Source of the DNA: Actinomycetes bacterium
GTDB lineage: Bacteria > Actinomycetota > Acidimicrobiia > Acidimicrobiales > Bog-793
Reading direction: 5' to 3'
Length of the DNA: 5,607 nt
Assembly (NCBI GenBank): GCA_021785095.1
Contig: JAJYGM010000173.1
Coordinates: 1 to 5,607, forward strand
The notes under the pieces are model-generated. The model saw only the letters and a list, made by a program, of their open reading frames with translations, had not been told where the DNA came from and did not search any database. The translations under genes were made by a program, and so were the position numbers. Position 1 is the stretch's first letter. Each line of letters begins with the position of its first letter. Below, in pieces: positions 1-5,607 of this stretch.

Positions 1-28
1 CGGTCAGCGCGTAACCCCGAGCGGCGGG

Positions 29-2488
29 CTAGGAAGCGCCGGAGCCGTTCGCAGCAGCCTGCTCGGCCAGCTCCATCTGCCTGATCCCGCGCTCGAGGCT
101 CTTCGGTAGGGCATCGGCATGGACGACGACAAGACGCCTCGTCGTGCGCGTGAGCGCGACGTAGAGCGCCCGGAGGCCGTGTGAGTGCTCGGCGACGAGA
201 GCAGACGGCTCGACGAGCACGACGCAGTCGAACTCGAGGCCGCGGGCCGCGTCGAGGCCGAGCACCGCGAGCGGAGCGTCGAGGAGCCTGCGGGCGTCCG
301 CCGAGCTGAGGCCGCCATGGCTGCCGGCGGCGGGTGCCCCGAGGCGCTCGGCAAGCTCGTCGAGGAGCGCCACGGGGGCGATGACCGCGAGCTTTCCCTG
401 CTCCGACCCGACCGCGGCCGTCATGGCGGACCGCTCCGCGACGCTCGTGGCGACGCAGCGCGCGAGGAGCTCGTCTGGGTCGGCCCGGATGACGGCAGGT
501 TGCTGGTGCGCCTCACGCACGGAGCTCGGCGGGTTGAGCGTCGGCGCTGCCTCGGCGAGCACTGCCGCCGCGAGCCGCATCACCTCTGCCGGCGTCCGGT
601 AGTTGACGGTCAGCTCCTCGACGCGAAGGCCGGAGCGGCTCCGGAGCTCGGACAGTGCCTCCGGCCAGTCGGCCGGCGCGCGTACCGAGCTCGCCTGACC
701 GAGGTCTCCGACGACCGTGAAGGATCCCGCCGGGCAACGGCGCGAGAGAGCGCGCCACTGCATCGGCGAGACACCTTGTGCCTCGTCGACGACGACGTGG
801 CCGTAGACGCGGGCGCCCTTCTCGAGGATCGGGCCGGCTTGGCTCGTGAAGGCCGCGAGGCGGCTGCGCAGGGTGGCATAGGTGTTGACGTCGACCGCGC
901 CGCTCACCTGGTCCTCGCGCCAGCGGCGGTCACAGCGCTCGCAGTGCCAGGGACGCTCGCCTCCGGTCAGCTCGAGCGGCGCCCCGCAGGCGGGGCAGTC
1001 CGGCATGACCTCGTCGACGATGCGATCGAGCATCCAGGCGTCGGCCTCCTCGGCGCTGGCGTCGCGGTGGCGCCCCCTACCGCGACCGGGACGCCGAGAA
1101 GGGCCGAGAAGCTGCGCCGCCTCGTCGAGGAGCGGGATGTCGGCCTCGGTCCAGGGGACTTCAGCGGGCGATGCTGAGCGGGGCCGAGAAAGGAGCGTCT
1201 CCTCCTCGGGTGTGAGGACCCCCTTCCCGGCGTCGTGCAGGAGCGCGGGGGCACCGAAGAGGTCGTGCAGCAGCTCCTCGGGTGTGAGGATCGGCCAGAC
1301 CCGGTCGAGGGCCTGGCGGGTCACCACATCCCTCCGGAGCTCGGCGGCCATGCCAGCAGCGACCTGCGCGTGCTCCTCCTTTTCGACGGGGCGGCGAGCT
1401 CCAGCGCGGGCGGCACGGTCCTCGGCTTGTCGCCACACCCGGACGACTGCCCGCGCGAGCATTCGCTCGACGAGTGATCGACGGGCGTTGTGAGTCCCGC
1501 CACGCTCGCGCGCCGTCTCGACGATGCGCCGGATCTCACCCGGTCCGATGGTGAGGTCATGTCGCCCGTACCGGATCGTGAGCGGGTGGCGAAGCGGCCG
1601 CTCACGCGTCGCCACGGCGTTGGCGAGCACCGCCGCCATGCGAAGGTCGCCCTTCATCTCGGTGACCGCTCCCGGCTCCGTCGCCTTCGCGCGGGCGGGG
1701 CCGGCGTAGAGCTCCGCCGGTGTCGCGAGCGCGACCGTGTGCTCGCCGAGCGAGGGCAGCACCTGCTCGATGTAGCGGAGGAAGACGTTGTTCGGACCGA
1801 CGAGCAGGACCCCGTCCCGCTCGAGGCGTTGGCGGTACGTGAAGAGCAGGTAGGCAGCCCGGTGGAGGGCCACCGCCGTCTTGCCGGTCCCCGGACCGCC
1901 TTGGACCACGAGGATCCCCGCAAGGTCCGAGCGGATGACGGCGTCCTGCTCCTGCTGGATCGTGGCGACGATGTCGTGCATGCGGCCGGTGCGCGCCCGC
2001 TCGAGACCTGCGAGCAGCGCCCCCTCCCCGACGAGGACCAGCTCGCCGGCCGCCTCGCGCGACAGCAGCTCGTCGTCGATCCCGACGATCGTGCGGCCGC
2101 GGAAGAGGAAGTGACGCCGGCGTCCCACGCCAAGCGGCTCGGCGGGCGTCGCGCGGTAGAAGGGCTCGGCGACCGGAGCTCGCCAGTCGATCACGAGCTG
2201 GTCGCCGTTCTCGTCGGAGACCCCGATGCGGCCGATGTAGGCAGTCAGTCCGTCCAGGTAGTCGAGCCGCCCGAAGCAGACCGAGGCGTCGCCGATGTTG
2301 AGCTGGGCAAGCCGCCGTCCCGAGAGCTCGACCCTGATGTCGCGCTCGACCCGGTTGGCGAACGTGCCGCCGGCGCCCTCCCCCACCACCTCGGCGCTCA
2401 ACGCTCGTGCGGCCTCGCGCATGGCATCGAGGCGCTCGTGAGCATGATCGAGGTAGGCCTGCTCGGACTCGACTTCTGGGTGGATCAC
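29..2488 (-). CDS. helD: HelD-type RNA polymerase-recycling ATPase (UvrD/Rep-like superfamily 1)
   Basis: 819-residue superfamily 1 ATPase. HelD proteins insert into the secondary and main channels of RNA polymerase and use ATP to release stalled or post-termination complexes; some actinobacterial relatives (HelR) also displace rifamycins. Seen here: an N-terminal helical segment (about 1-35) suited to the secondary-channel coiled coil; a HelD-like IDWRAP motif (100-105); a Q motif (about 176-186); Walker A GGPGTGKT (197-204); Walker B/motif II VVVDEAQ with D568-E569; motif III GDLGQ; motif IV NYRTP (629-633); and a C-terminal ALTR motif (778-781). The middle, between the ATPase halves, is divergent, as expected for the clamp-opening insertions, and holds a CX2C-X14-CX2C zinc-ribbon-like element (C498, C501, C516, C519) preceded by an Arg-rich stretch. 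The GTG at 2488 is chosen because MIHPEVESEQAYLDHAHERL is a typical start and a purine-rich AGGGGAG lies just upstream. The stop is TAG at 31-29. The HelD assignment is firm; rifamycin resistance is not shown. Confidence 0.93.
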   Translation of the reverse strand: MIHPEVESEQAYLDHAHERLDAMREAARALSAEVVGEGAGGTFANRVERDIRVELSGRRLAQLNIGDASVCFGRLDYLDGLTAYIGRIGVSDENGDQLVIDWRAPVAEPFYRATPAEPLGVGRRRHFLFRGRTIVGIDDELLSREAAGELVLVGEGALLAGLERARTGRMHDIVATIQQEQDAVIRSDLAGILVVQGGPGTGKTAVALHRAAYLLFTYRQRLERDGVLLVGPNNVFLRYIEQVLPSLGEHTVALATPAELYAGPARAKATEPGAVTEMKGDLRMAAVLANAVATRERPLRHPLTIRYGRHDLTIGPGEIRRIVETARERGGTHNARRSLVERMLARAVVRVWRQAEDRAARAGARRPVEKEEHAQVAAGMAAELRRDVVTRQALDRVWPILTPEELLHDLFGAPALLHDAGKGVLTPEEETLLSRPRSASPAEVPWTEADIPLLDEAAQLLGPSRRPGRGRGRHRDASAEEADAWMLDRIVDEVMPDCPACGAPLELTGGERPWHCERCDRRWREDQVSGAVDVNTYATLRSRLAAFTSQAGPILEKGARVYGHVVVDEAQGVSPMQWRALSRRCPAGSFTVVGDLGQASSVRAPADWPEALSELRSRSGLRVEELTVNYRTPAEVMRLAAAVLAEAAPTLNPPSSVREAHQQPAVIRADPDELLARCVATSVAERSAMTAAVGSEQGKLAVIAPVALLDELAERLGAPAAGSHGGLSSADARRLLDAPLAVLGLDAARGLEFDCVVLVEPSALVAEHSHGLRALYVALTRTTRRLVVVHADALPKSLERGIRQMELAEQAAANGSGAS

Positions 2489-2509
2489 GTCTCCCCTGCC
2501 TCAACTACA

Positions 2510-2536
2510 TGCCGCCCCCAGCCGGCTCGGGCGGCA
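2510..2536 (-). terminator. GC-rich hairpin in the gpsA-helD gap
   Basis: A perfect 8-bp inverted repeat (TGCCGCCC pairing with GGGCGGCA) with an 11-base loop that itself contains the palindrome GCCGGC. It lies 21 bases before the helD GTG. No T-run follows on the minus strand, so it is not a classical intrinsic terminator. It could be a T-less actinobacterial terminator for the upstream genes, or a structured helD leader. The structure is seen directly; its role is inference. Confidence 0.35.
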
Positions 2537-2566
2537 GGTGGCGCAGAACAGCGAACGGCGATCAGG

Positions 2567-2590
2567 AAAAAGGTGGTCTGCCAGATTACC
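2567..2590 (-). terminator. Weak imperfect hairpin plus T5 after gpsA
   Basis: Starting 12 bases after the gpsA stop, the minus strand reads GGT-AA-TCT-GGC-AGA-CC-ACC followed by TTTTT. That is two 3-bp stems split by a 2x2 internal loop, then five T. A T5 run stands out in this GC-rich sequence and its place just after a gene end suits a terminator, but the stem is too weak to be convincing on its own. Confidence 0.25.
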
Positions 2591-2602
2591 GGATCGAGGG
2601 GT

Positions 2603-3589
2603 TCAGCCCGGGTCGAGCTCGTGTCCGGCTGGATGCAGGCCCCAGTAGGCGCCGCTCGGCTCGATCTCGCCGATCACGACCTGGTGGATCACCTGGCAGA
2701 TGGGCAGCTGGAGCCCGTAGCGCTCTGCGAGGTCGAGGACGAGCTCGGCGGTCTTCACGCCCTCGGCAACCATGTGCATCTCGGCGAGGATCTCGTCGAG
2801 TCTCTGGCCTCGCCCGAGGCGCTCGCCGACCAGCCTGTTACGGGAGTAGGGGCTCATGCACGTCACGACGAGGTCGCCCATGCCGGCCAGTCCGGCGAAC
2901 GTCGGCTGCTCGGCGCCCATCGCCACCCCGAGGCGGGTCAGCTCCGCCAGGCCGCGGGCCATGACGGCGGCCCTGGTGTTGTCGCCAACGCCGAGCCCCT
3001 GCCCGATGCCTGCTGCGATGGCGATGACGTTCTTGAGCGCGCCACCGACCTCGCAGCCGATCACGTCGTGGTTGACGTAGACGCGGAAGACACCCCGGGT
3101 GAGCACCTTCTGCAGCTGAGCGGCGACCTCGAGGTCCTCGGTCGCCACGACGGCGGCTGCCGCTTTGCCCTCCATGATCTCGCGGGCGATGTTCGGCCCG
3201 GTGAGCGCGGCGGCGGGGTGACCAGGGAACACCTCGCGGATCACCTGCGTCATGCGCAGGTACGTCTCCTGCTCGAAACCCTTCGCGAGCGACACGATCG
3301 GGATCCACGGCCGCACCGACTCCTTGGCCGCCACGAGCACCTCGCGAAAGCCCTTCGTCGGCACGCCGACCACGAGCATGTCGGCGTCGGCGACCGCCCC
3401 GGCGAGATCGTGCGTGGCGTGAAGCTCCTTCGGTAGAGAGAAGCCAGGCAGGTACCGGTCGTTCGTGCGGTGGTGGCGGATCTCGGCGGCCACGTCCTCG
3501 TCCCGCGCCCAGAGGATCGTCGGACGGCGGGGAGCGATGAGAGAGGCCATCGTCGTACCCCATGAGCCCGCTCCGAGGACCGTGACGTT
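2603..3589 (-). CDS. gpsA: Glycerol-3-phosphate dehydrogenase [NAD(P)+]; start codon unresolved
   Basis: Cytosolic enzyme reducing dihydroxyacetone phosphate to sn-glycerol 3-phosphate with NAD(P)H, the entry to phospholipid backbone synthesis. Numbering from the Asn codon at 3589 gives 328 residues, normal family length. Motifs run in order: Rossmann GAGSWGT (6-12); VSLAKGFE with conserved K103; LTGPNIAREI (129-138); GGALKNVIAIA with the expected catalytic K186; GDNTRAA (202-208); GLAGMGDLVVTC (233-244) and SPYSRNRLVG (246-255); then AEGVKTAE. The stop is TGA at 2605-2603. Oddity: no ATG, GTG or TTG precedes the Rossmann motif in this frame until a GTG at 3739, which would add 50 Arg/Ala-rich residues unlike the family. 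The first downstream ATG is M14, past the GxGxxG loop. Two GGAGG cores lie just upstream; the nearer ends 6 bases before the Asn codon and 9 before the next codon, GTC. The end at 3589 is therefore a homology boundary, not a start codon. Function is near certain; how translation starts is not. Confidence 0.92.
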   Translation of the reverse strand, partial: NVTVLGAGSWGTTMASLIAPRRPTILWARDEDVAAEIRHHRTNDRYLPGFSLPKELHATHDLAGAVADADMLVVGVPTKGFREVLVAAKESVRPWIPIVSLAKGFEQETYLRMTQVIREVFPGHPAAALTGPNIAREIMEGKAAAAVVATEDLEVAAQLQKVLTRGVFRVYVNHDVIGCEVGGALKNVIAIAAGIGQGLGVGDNTRAAVMARGLAELTRLGVAMGAEQPTFAGLAGMGDLVVTCMSPYSRNRLVGERLGRGQRLDEILAEMHMVAEGVKTAELVLDLAERYGLQLPICQVIHQVVIGEIEPSGAYWGLHPAGHELDPG

Positions 3590-4401
3590 CCCGCGCCTCC
3601 CCCCGCGCCTCCCCCGCCTGGCCCTACTCCATCCGTGCCGTTCGGGACCCAGCTCGGCCGCCGTCTCTCGCGGAAGGCCGCCATGCCCTCTGATGCTTCG
3701 GCAGAGCGGAACAGCTCGCCGGACAGCTGCTCGGTCCACTCGAACCCCTGGTCGCGGGTGAGGCCCGGGACGCGGCGGACCAGCTGCTTGGCCGCCGTGA
3801 GAGCTCCCGGGCCGCCCTGCAGCACCGCGTCGACGACGGCAGCCACGGCCTCGTCCAGCCGATCGGGAGGCACGGCCCGGTTGACGAGACCGACCTCGGC
3901 CGCCCGCTCGGCGCTGATCCGCTCGCCGGAGAGGAAGAGGTCGAGGGCGTCGCCTGCACTGAGCTTCGGCAGGCAGACCACCGAGATGATGGCCGGAGCA
4001 ACCCCGATCCGCACCTCGGTGAAGCCGAAACGCGCCTCGCTCGACGCGACCGAGATGTCGCATGCTGCCGCGAGGCCGACGCCGCCGCCCATGCAGTGCC
4101 CGGCGATGCGGCCGATGACCGGTCGCGGGTGGTCGAGGATGGCGGTGAGGATGCTGACGAGGCTGTGACGGGGAGTGTCAGAGGACGTCCCACCCTTGAG
4201 ATCGGCGCCGGCGCAGAAGGCCGGTCCGCTGCTCGTGAGGAGGACGAGGCGGCACCGGGAGTCTTCGGCGGCCTCGGCGAGGTGGTCGCCGAGCGAATTG
4301 ACGAGCGCGACGGAGAGTGCGTTCCGGCTCTCGGGCTGGTCGAGGGTGATCGTCGCGATGCCGTCGTGCAGCTCGTAGCGCGTCGGCGCCGGCGTCGTCA
4401 C
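3250..4401 (-). CDS. Enoyl-CoA hydratase/isomerase (crotonase) family protein with abnormal 3' end
   Basis: Crotonase-fold enzyme; adds water across a 2-enoyl-CoA double bond or carries out a related acyl-CoA reaction. Start GTG at 4401, with AAGGAG 8 bases upstream and a 4-base GTGA overlap with the AtuA-like gene. Family homology covers residues 1-254 (to 3640), normal for the family. Motifs: first oxyanion-hole segment FCAGADLK (62-69); second GHCMGGGVGLAAACD (101-115); and FGFTEVRIGVAPAII (125-139), where E129 matches the second catalytic Glu (rat E164). The first catalytic Glu (rat E144) is replaced by G109. The APAIIS segment resembles methylglutaconyl-CoA or isohexenylglutaconyl-CoA hydratases (LiuC/AtuE-like) more than the classical short-chain enzyme; that is recollection, not a search. 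After WVPN (251-254) there is no stop. The frame continues through a Gly-rich stretch and then 111 codons out of phase over gpsA to a stop at 3250, a tail that looks like shadow sequence. The real product may end elsewhere or be joined to GpsA by a -1 shift. Confidence 0.85.
   Translation of the reverse strand: MTTPAPTRYELHDGIATITLDQPESRNALSVALVNSLGDHLAEAAEDSRCRLVLLTSSGPAFCAGADLKGGTSSDTPRHSLVSILTAILDHPRPVIGRIAGHCMGGGVGLAAACDISVASSEARFGFTEVRIGVAPAIISVVCLPKLSAGDALDLFLSGERISAERAAEVGLVNRAVPPDRLDEAVAAVVDAVLQGGPGALTAAKQLVRRVPGLTRDQGFEWTEQLSGELFRSAEASEGMAAFRERRRPSWVPNGTDGVGPGGGGAGGGAGTSRSSERAHGVRRWPLSSLPAVRRSSGRGTRTWPPRSATTARTTGTCLASLYRRSFTPRTISPGRSPTPTCSWSACRRRAFARCSWRPRSRCGRGSRSCRSRRVSSRRRTCA
3592..3615 (-). 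repeat. 12-bp tandem duplication carrying two Shine-Dalgarno-like cores
   Basis: On the minus strand the unit GGGGGAGGCGCG occurs twice in direct succession, with no mismatch. Each copy contains GGAGG; the copy nearer gpsA ends its GGAGG 6 bases before the Asn codon where GpsA homology begins. The repeat length is a multiple of three, so gain or loss of one copy keeps frame. In the hydratase frame it encodes Gly/Ala-rich linker residues; in the gpsA frame, Arg/Gly. Such G-runs are also prone to replication slippage and base-calling error. Confidence 0.9.
3598..3604 (-). promoter_or_regulatory. Candidate -1 ribosomal frameshift heptamer G GGG GGA
   Basis: Read in the hydratase phase, the codons here are GCG GGG GGA, so the heptamer G GGG GGA fits the bacterial X XXY YYZ slippery pattern. 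A -1 slip re-pairs both tRNAs on GGG GGG and puts the ribosome exactly in the gpsA frame (AGG CGC GGG AAC GTC...). A GGAGG core lies 3 bases upstream; upstream Shine-Dalgarno elements stimulate -1 frameshifting in dnaX-type sites, although usually at somewhat longer distance. The pattern and phase are seen; use as a frameshift site is inference, and poly-G slippery sites are not among the well-documented efficient ones. Confidence 0.3.
4398..4401 (-). other. GTGA stop/start overlap coupling two genes
   Basis: The TGA stop of the AtuA-like gene (4400-4398) shares two bases with the GTG start of the hydratase (4401-4399). The hydratase ribosome binding site AAGGAG (4415-4410) encodes the Lys-Glu of the AtuA-like C-terminus. 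Together these place the two genes in one operon with coupled translation. Confidence 0.85.
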
Positions 4402-5607
4402 GAGAGGAGCTCCTTCGGGACATCGACGACCTTCGCCCGCAGGTACTCGCCGAGGCTCTTTGCCTGCGCGTCGACCCGCGAGGAGGCGGCGACCCCTTCG
4501 CCGAGGAGGCCGTGGATGACGAAGTTGACCGCCCGCAGGTTGCCGAGCTCGTACCGGTCGACGCGAAGCGGGGCGGTCTCCGGGAGGAGCGCCTGGAGCC
4601 GCTCGGTCGAGAGCCACGTCCGCAGCCAGGGGTAGACGGCGTCGGTGCGTGCCCAGACACCGACGTTGGCGTTGCCGCCCTTGTCCCCCGAGCGCGCGCC
4701 GGCGATGCGCCCGAGCGGGATCGCCGCCGTCTCCTCCGTCTCGACCCCGCTGGGTGACCCTTGCGAGGCGGCAGGGTTCTCGCGCTGGGGCTCCGGAGTC
4801 GCGCCGGGCACCGACTCGACGAGGTGGCGCTCCGTCCCGATCACCACCTCCTGCCAGACGAGCTCGGCGGGGATCGCTGCGGGCCAGTAGACGCCGTACG
4901 CCTGTGTCTGCGAACCGCCGCCGAACAGCCCCGGGTAGCTCGCGAGGGCGAGCTCGGTCACCTTCGAGGAGAATGCCCGCCCGACCTTGCGCTCGTCGGC
5001 GTCCTTCACTGTGATCCGCAGCTGCGCCATCGCCGACTCGTTGCTCGGCGGGTCCTCCCGGTCGGTGCGGAGCAGCTGCACGTCGACGTCGGCGAACGCA
5101 GACCTTCCTCCGGGAACGGACTGCCACAGCGCCCGTTCGAACGCGGCGGCCTTGGCCTCGACGTCGAGCCCGGTGATCATCATCGTGAGCGTCGTCCGGT
5201 AGCCGCCGACGTAGTTCATCGCGACCTTGGCGGTCGTCGGCGGCGGCTCCCCGCGGGCGCCCGTGATGCGGACCCGGTTCGGGCCGTCCTCGGTCAGCTC
5301 GACCGAGTCGAAGCGCGCCGTCACGTCCGGGTTCGCGTATCGCGGTCCCGCGATCTCGTACAGCAGCTGAGCCGTGACCGTCTCGACGGAGACGAGCCCG
5401 CCGTGGCCCGGATGCAGCGTGATGACCGAGGAGCCGTCGGGCTCCACCTCCGCGATCGGGAAGCCGAGGTGCTCGAGGCCCGGCACCTCCTCGAAGAAGG
5501 AGTAGTTCCCGCCGGTCGCCTGTGGCCCGCATTCGATGACGTGACCTGCGATGACGGCGCCGGCGAGGGCGTCGTAGTCGTCCCTCTTCCAGACGTGGCG
5601 CCATGCC
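4398..5607 (-). CDS. AtuA-like (DUF1446) acyl-CoA/terpenoid catabolism protein, 5' end outside window
   Basis: The window holds the last 402 residues, read in frame from the edge (AWRHVW... at 5606), so the start is missing; a GTG at 5486 is internal. AtuA-family proteins are named for the acyclic terpene utilisation cluster of Pseudomonas and are common next to acyl-CoA carboxylases, dehydrogenases and hydratases. Their biochemical reaction is not established. Seen here: the end of the main AtuA domain, with AGHVIECGPQATGGNYS (15-31) and HPGHGGLVSVETVTAQLLYE around 70-90; then a Pro/Gln/Glu-rich linker near 285-305; then the C-terminal ferredoxin-fold-like AtuA domain, with the signature AGARSGDKGGNANVGVWAR followed by RYELGNLRAVNFVIHGLLGEG. 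The stop TGA overlaps the hydratase GTG. This two-domain arrangement is usual for the family. No signal peptide can be judged. The specific pathway (acyclic terpenes, leucine/isovalerate or another branched acyl-CoA) is inference from the family and the adjacent hydratase. Confidence 0.9.
   Translation of the reverse strand, partial: AWRHVWKRDDYDALAGAVIAGHVIECGPQATGGNYSFFEEVPGLEHLGFPIAEVEPDGSSVITLHPGHGGLVSVETVTAQLLYEIAGPRYANPDVTARFDSVELTEDGPNRVRITGARGEPPPTTAKVAMNYVGGYRTTLTMMITGLDVEAKAAAFERALWQSVPGGRSAFADVDVQLLRTDREDPPSNESAMAQLRITVKDADERKVGRAFSSKVTELALASYPGLFGGGSQTQAYGVYWPAAIPAELVWQEVVIGTERHLVESVPGATPEPQRENPAASQGSPSGVETEETAAIPLGRIAGARSGDKGGNANVGVWARTDAVYPWLRTWLSTERLQALLPETAPLRVDRYELGNLRAVNFVIHGLLGEGVAASSRVDAQAKSLGEYLRAKVVDVPKELLS

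Noticed and set aside
1..28. A gene or terminator downstream of helD at the window edge
   Set aside because: Only 28 bases remain after the helD stop; no stem with T-run and no supported coding sequence can be recognised.
185..1177. A plus-strand open frame of 330 codons antisense to helD
   Set aside because: Shadow of the helD codon pattern; no domain motifs and no convincing ribosome binding site.
2489..2602. A rifamycin-associated element or clear sigma-A promoter before helD
   Set aside because: I looked for the known RAE-like GGGGCTTGCGACC core and good -35/-10 boxes and saw none; TAATCT near 2583-2588 (minus strand) resembles a -10 box but has no convincing -35 partner.
1490..3436. 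A plus-strand open frame of 648 codons spanning parts of helD, the gap and gpsA
   Set aside because: It is antisense to two well-supported genes, has an Arg/Ala/Glu/Asp-rich composition with no recognisable domain, and such long antisense frames are expected at this GC content.
3250..3587. Residues after the Gly-rich linker in the hydratase frame (SRSSERAHGVRRW... to the stop at 3250) as a real C-terminal domain
   Set aside because: Arg/Ser/Thr-rich and exactly overlying the conserved GpsA Rossmann region in another frame, so it reads as shadow sequence rather than a selected domain.
3624..4193. A minus-strand frame of 189 codons inside the hydratase gene
   Set aside because: Ser/Arg/Pro-rich out-of-phase translation of the crotonase coding sequence; its TAG at 3626-3624 is noted only as the nearest stop in the third frame.
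5244..5486. GTG at 5486 as the true start of the AtuA-like gene
   Set aside because: The frame continues upstream to the window edge with family-typical residues (AGHVIECG...TGGNYS), so this GTG is an internal valine and the gene is truncated by the window.

Overview
The window is very GC-rich (roughly 70 % by eye), and every gene I can support lies on the minus strand. GTG starts, strong G/C bias at third positions and the resemblance of the proteins to actinobacterial versions (HelD, AtuA/DUF1446, a crotonase of the type found in actinobacterial acyl-CoA catabolism) suggest a high-GC actinobacterium. A deep-branching lineage such as Acidimicrobiia is possible. This placement is inference, not proof.

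Layout in the direction of transcription, from high to low coordinates. (1) 5607-4398: the 3' part of an AtuA-like (DUF1446) protein, running off the window edge. (2) From 4401: an enoyl-CoA hydratase/isomerase-family gene whose GTG start overlaps the AtuA stop in a GTGA tetranucleotide, with a good ribosome binding site inside the AtuA gene. (3) About 3589-2603: gpsA, NAD(P)H-dependent glycerol-3-phosphate dehydrogenase. (4) 2602-2489: a 114-base gap with a weak T-run structure and a perfect 8-bp hairpin. (5) 2488-29: a HelD-type superfamily 1 ATPase that acts on RNA polymerase. The last 28 bases hold nothing recognisable.

The AtuA-like protein and the hydratase are translationally coupled and fit a branched-chain or acyclic-terpenoid acyl-CoA degradation step. 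gpsA makes sn-glycerol 3-phosphate for phospholipids, and helD concerns RNA polymerase recycling, so the functional link weakens along the row.

The most unusual feature is the hydratase-gpsA junction at about 3590-3640. As written, the hydratase frame has no stop where the family normally ends (3640) and stays open for 130 more codons, to 3250. The gpsA frame has no ATG, GTG or TTG start near its N-terminal NAD-binding motif; the nearest lies 150 bases upstream inside the hydratase gene. The two frames differ by exactly -1. Between them lies a Gly-rich stretch with a 12-bp tandem repeat carrying two Shine-Dalgarno-like GGAGG cores and a heptamer, G GGG GGA, that fits the X XXY YYZ slippery pattern in the hydratase phase. 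This could be a frameshift-made hydratase-GpsA fusion, a non-canonical gpsA start, or a base-call error in a G-rich tract. The sequence alone cannot decide.
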